A stretch of 36,428 nucleotides of DNA from Bacteroidales bacterium (lineage in GTDB: Bacteria; Bacteroidota; Bacteroidia; Bacteroidales; PXBB01), in assembly GCA_028698995.1 (NCBI GenBank), contig JAQVVM010000022.1:1-36428 (forward strand), given 5' to 3'. Within the stretch, counting starts at the first letter, position 1; each line of letters starts with the position of its first letter. Both the position numbers and the translations under genes were made by a program. The notes beneath the pieces are model-generated. The model was not told the origin of the DNA, searched no databases, and saw only the letters and a list, made by a program, of their open reading frames with translations. Shown here piece by piece: positions 8,015 to 14,673 of the stretch.

Positions 8015-8130
8015 TATGAAATAAAAGAAATGAAAAATAAAGCCACCGCACACCCCTCTCTCGCACTGAATAAGAGAAGTGGGCAAGCACCCCTTCCGAT
8101 AGTTATCGGAAAGGTGGTAGCAAAGGCAAA
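8015..8130 (+). repeat. Palindromic intergenic repeat, copy 4
   Basis: It shares with copy 2 the left flank TATGAAA..AAGAAATGAAAAATAA and the start GCCACCGCACACCCCTCT. It then has GCACTGAATAAGAGAAGTGGGC, the hairpin TTCCGATAGTTATCGGAA (8095-8112) as in copy 1, and GGTGGTAGCAAAGGCAAA at the right end. It lies 15 nt before the lipoprotein start and must contain or adjoin the promoter of the following operon. Confidence 0.85.
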
Positions 8131-8145
8131 AAAAATAAAAACCGA

Positions 8146-9123
8146 ATGAAAAACATTTTATCCATAGTAAGCATATCTGTTATTATTTTGTCATTACTTC
8201 TAATCATATCCTGTCAAAAACCTGAACGTATAAATAAAATTTACACAGATTCTGTGCAATTAATTGGAACTTCAGTAATTGCAAAGGGTAAAATAATTGA
8301 TATTTCTGAAAGCAGCATTGATGAATATGGTTTCTGCATTGCAATTCATGATGATCCTAGTGTTAATGATTCAAAAGTATCAATAAATGAATCATGCAAA
8401 ATTGGCAGCTTTTCTTCTCCCATTAAAAACCTCATTCCTTATACTACTTATTTTATCCGTTCTTTTTTATTTGATGGTGCAAATTTTATTTATGGAAACA
8501 CCCTGTCTTTTTCAATTAATTCTCTAGATAGTATTCACATAATTACTGCAATTCCTCAAATACTGTCAACTTCATGCGTAAATGTCAGTGGCAGTATTAT
8601 GGGTATAAGTTCTGTCCCTTTACAGGATTTTGGACATTGCTGGTCAACAGAACCGGGACCGACTATTGCCAATAACAAAACATCCTATGGATTTACAGAA
8701 AAAGACACTACTTTCAGCAGCACAATGTACAATCTGAACCTTTCAACACCCTATTATGTAAGGACTTATGCCATAACCAACGGCACTAATGTGCTTTATG
8801 GTAATGAAACCACTTTTATGATACCCGATTTAATCGTGTTTACTGATACATTTTCTTTCAATGGATTGACAGATGTTATACTTACAGGCGAAATTGTGCA
8901 ATTGGGTGTTAATCCGGTAACAGACTATGGTTTTTGTTGGTCATACACCAGCCCTACGCCAACGATAAATGATAACACAGTGTCTTTAGGAAGCACACAA
9001 ACCACAGGACCGTACAACGACAGTATGTCAATAACCAATGGTGTTACCTATTATTTCAGGGCTTTTGCCACCGATGGCATACATGTTAAATATGGGTCAG
9101 TGAAAAACTTTACTAAACAATAA
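8146..9123 (+). CDS. Lipoprotein with three fibronectin-III-like repeats
   Basis: A 325-residue predicted lipoprotein. The signal segment is at 4-22 and the lipobox LIISC has Cys23. Three repeats of about 95 residues follow (roughly 35-123, 131-225, 232-323). Each has a DxxGFCxxxxxxPT turn near its start (DEYGFC, QDFGHC, TDYGFC) and a TxYYVRxYAxxxGxxxYG strand pair near its end. This arrangement is common in Bacteroidota surface proteins with FN3-like folds and suggests a binding or spacer role outside the cell. No enzyme motif is visible. It is the first gene of a tight operon: the next gene starts 2 nt after its stop. Confidence 0.75.
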   Translation: MKNILSIVSISVIILSLLLIISCQKPERINKIYTDSVQLIGTSVIAKGKIIDISESSIDEYGFCIAIHDDPSVNDSKVSINESCKIGSFSSPIKNLIPYTTYFIRSFLFDGANFIYGNTLSFSINSLDSIHIITAIPQILSTSCVNVSGSIMGISSVPLQDFGHCWSTEPGPTIANNKTSYGFTEKDTTFSSTMYNLNLSTPYYVRTYAITNGTNVLYGNETTFMIPDLIVFTDTFSFNGLTDVILTGEIVQLGVNPVTDYGFCWSYTSPTPTINDNTVSLGSTQTTGPYNDSMSITNGVTYYFRAFATDGIHVKYGSVKNFTKQ

Positions 9124-9125
9124 AG

Positions 9126-9371
9126 ATGAGCAATATAAAACTTTTTAAAAATAAACAAGTACTTTCTGTTCGGGTTGAAGAAGAACAGAAATGGTATTTT
9201 GTTGTAGAAGATGTTGTTTCAAATCTAACCGATAGCAAAGACTCTAAACTGTATATCAAGCACATGCGCCAAAGAGATAGAGTGCTTGCCAAAGGGCTAC
9301 CCGAAGACTGGATTGAGAAAAGAATGCTCAGCATTGCCATCAGAGAAGAACTGACAGATAAAAAAAATTAA
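9126..9371 (+). pseudogene. Internally deleted BRO-N/antirepressor-like protein (81 aa)
   Basis: Residues 1-56 match the BRO N-terminal domain of phage antirepressor-like proteins (MSNIKLF.., KWYFVVEDVVSNLTDSKD, YIKHMRQRDRVLAKG). The frame then passes directly into LPEDWIEKRMLSIAIREELTD (57-77), a segment that in full-length relatives lies near the far end of the domain, after another AKG(Y/L)P. The intervening ~100 residues are missing and the C-terminal domain is cut off after ELTD. An in-frame deletion between two AKG-coding sites would explain this. The ORF is nevertheless intact and packed with 2-nt gaps on both sides in the operon, so it may still be translated. Whether it retains a function is unclear. 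Confidence 0.7.
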
Positions 9372-9373
9372 AT

Positions 9374-11713
9374 ATGCCAAAATCAATTAAAAAATTCTTT
9401 GTTTCTCTTTTAATAGTTGCAATTGTCATACTCTCTCATGTCTTTGTCAAAGCACAATCACATGAGTTTGCCCGAATTGAGAATGTCAATTTTCATTTCA
9501 ATGACTCAACAGTTGAAATTATTTACGATTTGCTAAGTCCAAATACAAATACATCCTATATCATTGATATATTTGTTTACAAAAACCCATCTGAATTGCT
9601 TATTACGTCTAGTGTTTCGGGTGATATTGGAAAAGAAGTTTACAGTGGTATAGGAAAAAGGCTTGTCTGGGATGCCCGTAACGATGGTTTGTTTTTAAAT
9701 GATGAAGTTTTTGTGGAAATCAGAGCTACGCCTGTGCTTGTAATATCTCAAGGTAGTCATTTGCTCAAATCCTTGGTGGTACCAGGCTGGGGAGACTACA
9801 GACTGGATAACCGCAAAACCCATTTTATTAAAGGGCTGGCTTCTTATGGTTCTGTAGCTGCTGCCATATATTTTAACAGCAAATCCGTTGAAAGCTACAA
9901 CAATTATAAAACATCTTATGAGATTACTCAAAGCGATAAATTTTTTCAGGATGCACAAACACAAAGAAATTTTTCAATAGCAACAACGGCCATTGCTATC
10001 GGATTTTGGACAGCCGATTTGTATAGGGTATATCGAAGATGTCAGAAACTGAAAACAATTGACATAACACCATCTCTCAGCAATTTTTATCATAATAAAA
10101 GTACGCAATTTGTGTCACAAAGAAGTCGCGTCATGCACATTGATACAAGAACGCCCTATCAAATAGCCATGGCTAACGGTGACATAGCCTTTGACCAAAG
10201 GAGGTATAATCAGGCACTAAATTTATACAATGAAGCGCTTATAAACAAAGAGGAAGATACAGCAGCAAAAGCAAGTATTCTGAAAACCGAAGAAATAATC
10301 GCTGAATTAAAGAGAATTGATGACAATTACAATAATCATAAATCAATTGCAGATTCACTGTTTTCTGTAAGAGATTTCACAACAGCAATTACTTATTATG
10401 AATCCATGCAAACCATAAAAACGGGAGAAACTTATCCGGCTTCCAAAATCCGACAGGCTCATGATTCAATTAACATGGTTAACAAAAGAATTCAATATAA
10501 TGAACTTATTGCAATGGGAGATAGCCTGTTCAACCTGAATAAATGGAATGAGTCTATCCCCGTATATAATCAAGCCCTTAATGTTTTCCCAGAGTTGCCT
10601 TATGCACCCGAAATGATAAACAAAGCAAATAAAAACATTATAGATGAAGAATACAGATTATTAGTAAGGCAAGCAGATGATTTTTTAAGAAGAGGTGATT
10701 TAGTTAAAGCTTCAGAAACCTATAAAGAGGCCATGGCTTATAAGCCTCAAGAAGCATATCCGCAAAATAAAATTGATGAAATTAACAACCGCCTTGAACA
10801 AATTGAACTTCAAAGAATAGACAGGGAATATAATGCCCTGTTATTAAATGCTAAAACCCTATTCAATCAGGGCAAATATGAAGAAGCAAAGTTAATTTTC
10901 GAAAATGCACATCGAATTAAAGCAAATAACAATGAAATAAATCAATGGATTACAAAATGTGAAAATAAAATTTACGAGCGTCAGCAAAGAGAGAATGACC
11001 GCAGATACAGGGAATTAATTATTAATGCAGACAGGGCAATGGAAAATAGAGAATATAACCATGCAAAGTCATTGTATCAAGAAGCAATCGTTCTGAAACC
11101 AAATGAAATATATCCAAGTGAAAAAATACGACAGATTGAATTGATGATAGCCTCAAATGATTTTTCAATTTTATTTCAACTCTGTAATCCTGCTGTTTTT
11201 ATAATTTATGCTGAAAACAACAGAAATATTTCGCAGGGCAGTGGGTTTTTTATCAACAGCAATGGAACAGCTGTCAGCAATTATCATATTTTTGAAGGTA
11301 TGCATATTAATAAAACCAAAATTGAAACAATAGATGGTAGAAGCTATACAATTGAACATGTCTTGGATAAAAATGAAGAGCAAGATTGGATTATTTTCAA
11401 AGTCAAAAAATCTAATAATATAAGTTTCCCTTATTTGTCAATAGCAACTGCTGAGTCTGAAGTAGGTGAATCTGTATTCATTATTAGTAGTCCTGAGGGA
11501 TTAAGTAATACCTTCTCTGATGGTAAAGTTTCAGCATATAGGGAAGATAAAAATTTCATTCAAACAAATACTCCAATAACGCATGGAAGCAGTGGTGGCC
11601 CTTTGTTGAATATGAAAGGTGAAGTAATCGGAATAGCCACAATGGGTCTTCAATCCGGCAATCTTTTCTTTGCCATTAACATTCGGCTGTTACGACTTGA
11701 ACGTTACAGGTAA
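9374..11713 (+). CDS. Exported TPR protein with C-terminal trypsin-like protease domain
   Basis: A 779-residue exported protein. It has a signal peptide (1-28, VKAQ), then a beta domain at about 35-120 with the Bacteroidota pattern YDL..., SGDIG..V, KRLVWDARNDG, EVFVEIRA. Next is a segment with two hydrophobic stretches (150-167 and 200-217) around VPGWGDYRLDNRKTHFIKG. TPR-like repeats run from about 262 to 595, with recurrent YP..KI signatures (354-359, 462-467, 580-585). A trypsin/HtrA-like domain covers 603-770, with catalytic residues H638 (SNYHIFEG), D671 (EQDWIIF) and S740 (HGSSGGPL). All three are present, so it should be active. It is the last gene of the operon with the FN3-like lipoprotein and BRO-N remnant. 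The substrate is unknown; an envelope quality-control or processing role is plausible. Confidence 0.82.
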   Translation: MPKSIKKFFVSLLIVAIVILSHVFVKAQSHEFARIENVNFHFNDSTVEIIYDLLSPNTNTSYIIDIFVYKNPSELLITSSVSGDIGKEVYSGIGKRLVWDARNDGLFLNDEVFVEIRATPVLVISQGSHLLKSLVVPGWGDYRLDNRKTHFIKGLASYGSVAAAIYFNSKSVESYNNYKTSYEITQSDKFFQDAQTQRNFSIATTAIAIGFWTADLYRVYRRCQKLKTIDITPSLSNFYHNKSTQFVSQRSRVMHIDTRTPYQIAMANGDIAFDQRRYNQALNLYNEALINKEEDTAAKASILKTEEIIAELKRIDDNYNNHKSIADSLFSVRDFTTAITYYESMQTIKTGETYPASKIRQAHDSINMVNKRIQYNELIAMGDSLFNLNKWNESIPVYNQALNVFPELPYAPEMINKANKNIIDEEYRLLVRQADDFLRRGDLVKASETYKEAMAYKPQEAYPQNKIDEINNRLEQIELQRIDREYNALLLNAKTLFNQGKYEEAKLIFENAHRIKANNNEINQWITKCENKIYERQQRENDRRYRELIINADRAMENREYNHAKSLYQEAIVLKPNEIYPSEKIRQIELMIASNDFSILFQLCNPAVFIIYAENNRNISQGSGFFINSNGTAVSNYHIFEGMHINKTKIETIDGRSYTIEHVLDKNEEQDWIIFKVKKSNNISFPYLSIATAESEVGESVFIISSPEGLSNTFSDGKVSAYREDKNFIQTNTPITHGSSGGPLLNMKGEVIGIATMGLQSGNLFFAINIRLLRLERYR

Positions 11714-11744
11714 ATTTGCTATTTATCAGGTTTAATTCTTATCC

Positions 11745-12350
11745 CTACTTCACTTTCTTAATCCCAGCCATTATTTCCTTCACCGATTTCTTTTTTTCTT
11801 CTCTTCTTCCAGACACACTTTGTTTGACGGTTTTTACATCTTCAATAGTATAAAAGGCATTGGGATTATACCTGTTAACTATTTCGATAAAGTGTTTAAG
11901 CTCTTTTCTGCTGACCACAGAAAAAAGTACTTTTACGGGGCCAAGATAACCCTCTCCGTCAACAGAAGTAACAGCAAAGTTCTCACTTCTCAGAAAGTTC
12001 AGAAGTTCTGTTGTATCCTTTTTGGGGACAATACGCACCATCACATTGCCAATAGACATCTTGCTTTCAAGAAAGATTCCGATATAATTTCCCATGGCAT
12101 AACCACCTGCATAAGCTATGTAAGTCATGGGGTTGTCTAAGTGCTGAAAAATCTGACTGACAGCAAGAAGCCAGATAAGAGATTCGAGAAATCCCAAAGC
12201 TGTGGCAAGATTACGGATTCCTTTTGCTACAAACATAAGCCTTAGTGTTCCTATTGACTGGTCGGTTATTCGGGCAAGAAAAATAAGTACAGGTAATATT
12301 GCCCATCTAAAAATTTCAGAATCTGTATTTATTGAGAGTAGTGTTTCCAT
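11745..12350 (-). CDS. UPF0316 membrane protein (DUF5698 plus DUF2179)
   Basis: A 201-residue membrane protein. The N-terminal half contains three hydrophobic segments with the UPF0316 signature: LIFLARITDQSIGTLRLMFVAKG, LGFLESLIWLLAVSQI, YIAYAGGYAMGNYIGIFLE. The C-terminal half is a DUF2179 domain (VRIVPKK...TSVDGEGYLGPVKVLFSVVSRKEL), a ferredoxin-like fold that often occurs in membrane proteins and may bind a small ligand. The tail is basic. ATG at 12350 is chosen over the upstream TTG at 12365, because the latter overlaps the -7 promoter box at 12363-12370. It converges with the protease gene upstream and diverges from the radical SAM gene. The precise function is not known for the family. 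Confidence 0.88.
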   Translation of the reverse strand: METLLSINTDSEIFRWAILPVLIFLARITDQSIGTLRLMFVAKGIRNLATALGFLESLIWLLAVSQIFQHLDNPMTYIAYAGGYAMGNYIGIFLESKMSIGNVMVRIVPKKDTTELLNFLRSENFAVTSVDGEGYLGPVKVLFSVVSRKELKHFIEIVNRYNPNAFYTIEDVKTVKQSVSGRREEKKKSVKEIMAGIKKVK

Positions 12351-12362
12351 GTTTTTTTTCTG

Positions 12363-12370
12363 CAAAAGTA
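12363..12370 (-). promoter_or_regulatory. -7 box for UPF0316 gene
   Basis: TACTTTTG on the minus strand fits TAnnTTTG and lies about 12 nt before the ATG at 12350, implying a very short leader. It is only 10 bp from the plus-strand box at 12381. Confidence 0.5.
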
Positions 12371-12380
12371 AATAAAAAAC

Positions 12381-12388
12381 TAATTTTG
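12381..12388 (+). promoter_or_regulatory. -7 box for radical SAM gene
   Basis: TAATTTTG fits the Bacteroidota -7 consensus and lies 22 nt before the ATG at 12411. The divergent promoters nearly overlap, so the two genes may compete for polymerase or share regulation. Confidence 0.5.
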
Positions 12389-12410
12389 TAGAGAAAGCCT
12401 TTTTACAAAC

Positions 12411-13826
12411 ATGTCCCTTCGGAATAAATTAAACAATATCATCAAATCAGTCCCTTATAAGAGTGAAGAGTCTTGGCTTTGCAACTGTATTAACCATTAT
12501 AATAAGAGCAGAAAAGAACAAAAACATTTGTGTAATGCCCCATTTAACAGTATGCGTTTTGAGCGGTATGGAAGGGTATTGGCCTGTTGCCATAACAATA
12601 CTTTTGCAGCAGGATATTACCCTGCTGAAAGCATATCTGAAATCTGGAATGGAGAGAAGCTTAAAGCATTCCGCCTTTTGATAAAAGAAAATAAGCTTGA
12701 ATACGGTTGTAAAATTTGCAAAGATGCATTAGTGTCTGAAAGATACAATTCTGTTAATGCTTCAATGTTTGACAGCTATCCGGTTTTGAAAGAATACCCA
12801 TCCATGATAGATTTTAAAGCTGATGATGTGTGTAATCTTGATTGTATCATGTGTTCCCCTTTTTCATCTTCTTGTAAAAATTTAGATATTCCTGTAAATG
12901 AAAAAGTGCTTTTCCCATACGATGATGCCTTCTTAATCCAGCTTGATGATTTTTTACCGCATCTTAAAGAAACCCGTTTTAGTGGAGGGGAACCGTTTTT
13001 GTCAACGTTTTACAGAAAAATCTGGCATCGGGTTATAGAAATTAATCCTGAATGTATCATCCGTATTCAAACAAACGGACACTTCCTCGATGAGGGGATA
13101 AAAACCATGCTCGATAAGGGCTTATTTTCAATAAATGTCTCTTTAGATAGCCTCAATGAAGAAACCTATAAAAAGATCCGAAAAAATGGCAATCTAGAAA
13201 AGGTATTAAATAATATTGAATACTTCAGCGATTATTGTTCCCGTAGAAAAACCGGTTTTGGAATAACTGTTTGCCCGATGCGCCTTAACTATTCCGAACT
13301 TGCAGCATTAACCGCTTATGCAGGTCAGAAGAATGCCGGTTTATGGTTCAGCACTGTGTATTATCCCATTAAACACTCATTATGGAGTTTACCTACTGAT
13401 AATTTGGAAGAAATTAAAAATGTATTATCAAAGGCCCAACTTCCGGAATCAACATTCATTGAGAAAAAGAACAAACTCATTTTCAAAGAATTGATGGCTT
13501 CTGTAGTTATATGGCAAAAACTTGCAAAAGAAAGGAAGAAAGGTCCTTTAGCAGATTTAAAACTTTACAGGAAAGATATTAATGATGCTGTAAATAACTA
13601 TTTCGACAGCATGACTTTTCTAAGCAAAGAAGAAAAGGAAATAAGGAAAAATGCATTGATGATTAAAACTGAAAACTTACTTAAAGCATCCCAAAATTTA
13701 AAAATCCCTCAAAATTCACTTACATTGCTTTTGGACTATTTTTCTCCAAATATGTTTGTCGAGATGCTTGAACCCGAAAATGAAGAGCGGATACTTGAAA
13801 ACCTAAAAATCCTTGCTTTAGATTAA
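12411..13826 (+). CDS. Radical SAM protein with N-terminal SPASM/twitch domain
   Basis: A 471-residue radical SAM enzyme. Residues 38-105 form an auxiliary Fe-S cluster domain placed before the core: C41-NAPFNSMRF, GRVLACC (C59, C60), SISEIWNGEKL, and GC100-KIC103. The radical SAM core follows, with the CxxxCxxC cluster motif at C141-NLD-C145-IM-C148, SGGEP at 191-195, and SLDSLNEETYKKIRKNG, the usual SAM-binding helix region. Such proteins with the twitch/SPASM part first are known among uncharacterised radical SAM families. The last ~130 residues are helical and charged. No precursor peptide or partner enzyme is adjacent, so the substrate cannot be assigned. Confidence 0.88.
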   Translation: MSLRNKLNNIIKSVPYKSEESWLCNCINHYNKSRKEQKHLCNAPFNSMRFERYGRVLACCHNNTFAAGYYPAESISEIWNGEKLKAFRLLIKENKLEYGCKICKDALVSERYNSVNASMFDSYPVLKEYPSMIDFKADDVCNLDCIMCSPFSSSCKNLDIPVNEKVLFPYDDAFLIQLDDFLPHLKETRFSGGEPFLSTFYRKIWHRVIEINPECIIRIQTNGHFLDEGIKTMLDKGLFSINVSLDSLNEETYKKIRKNGNLEKVLNNIEYFSDYCSRRKTGFGITVCPMRLNYSELAALTAYAGQKNAGLWFSTVYYPIKHSLWSLPTDNLEEIKNVLSKAQLPESTFIEKKNKLIFKELMASVVIWQKLAKERKKGPLADLKLYRKDINDAVNNYFDSMTFLSKEEKEIRKNALMIKTENLLKASQNLKIPQNSLTLLLDYFSPNMFVEMLEPENEERILENLKILALD

Positions 13827-13905
13827 TAAAATTAAAGCTTTTGTGAGTGTTTTCATGGAAAAAAAGCAGCAAAATATATTATAATGCCCCTTTTTGATAA
13901 ATATC

Positions 13906-14577
13906 CTAACGATATAAGCGGTTGTGATAATTTAAAAGTTGATTGTTTTCAATATCATTTTCTTTAATACCGCTAGTAATATTTTCAGGGATACGAGCTT
14001 TTTCACCATAACTTCTCCCCGCTTTGTAAACAAGATCTAACAAATAACCAAAGTCTTCTTTGTGGTCGATAATGTAGGGTGCTGATGGAATAAGCAGTTC
14101 AAACACGTAGTTTATATTGAGACAAAAGCAGATTTCTTTAAAAGTTAATGATATAGGAGTAAAATGATCAGAATTTCTATAAAAACATGTCGAAAACAAT
14201 GCAAAATCGGGCATGGTGGTCTTTTTATGACGGTTATCATTTTTGATAACAGGCTGGACAAAAGGCGTAAGCCTTTCCATCAAATCTTTGCATTTTGCTG
14301 TCATCGTGCAAAAATACAATGGTGTAGCCCATACGATCAACTTAGAGTTAATAATTTCATTCAGAAGTGCAGCCGTTTCATCCCCATGAACACATTTTTG
14401 CTCTTTCCAGCACCTGTGACATCCCAAACACTTATGACACTGAATATCATAAAGATAAAACTCTTTAATAATTTTACCGGAATCAAAGAGTCCTTTTTTA
14501 AAAAAATCGAGAAAAAATGCAGTATTACCTTTCTCCTTTTTAGGGCTGCCATTCAGAATAACAATCTGTTCGCTCAT
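13906..14577 (-). CDS. NADPH-dependent FMN reductase / iron-sulfur flavoprotein-like
   Basis: A 223-residue flavodoxin-fold protein. The N-terminal phosphate-binding loop for FMN is ILNGSPKKEKGNT (7-19). A compact cysteine motif, C47-x2-C50-x2-C53-x2-C56-x5-C62 (CHKCLGCHRCWKEQKC), resembles the cluster-binding motif of archaeal-type iron-sulfur flavoproteins. IVWATPLYFCTMTAKCKDLMERLTP is the second flavin-contact strand. The role is likely electron transfer or quinone/metal reduction in the cytoplasm. ATG at 14577 (MSEQIVILNGSP) is chosen: an upstream ATG at 14670 adds 31 residues that do not belong to the fold and would overlap the promoter region of the divergent gene. It is convergent with the radical SAM gene. 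Confidence 0.87.
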   Translation of the reverse strand: MSEQIVILNGSPKKEKGNTAFFLDFFKKGLFDSGKIIKEFYLYDIQCHKCLGCHRCWKEQKCVHGDETAALLNEIINSKLIVWATPLYFCTMTAKCKDLMERLTPFVQPVIKNDNRHKKTTMPDFALFSTCFYRNSDHFTPISLTFKEICFCLNINYVFELLIPSAPYIIDHKEDFGYLLDLVYKAGRSYGEKARIPENITSGIKENDIENNQLLNYHNRLYR

Positions 14578-14673
14578 ATATTTCTTTAAATGAGAAATAA
14601 AATTACAATTTTTTTTTGAAAGGGAAGAAATGAATATTATATCTTTACATTCCAGTTTCAGATACCTCATTTA

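Noticed and set aside
6567-8130. Integron cassette array or CRISPR array
   Set aside because: No integrase gene and no clear attC RYYYAAC/GTTRRRY cores; repeats are too long, divergent and irregularly spaced for CRISPR.
14578-14670. 31-residue N-terminal extension of the flavoprotein
   Set aside because: The flavodoxin fold begins at MSEQIVILNGSP; the extension is unlike the family and reaches into the divergent gene's leader.
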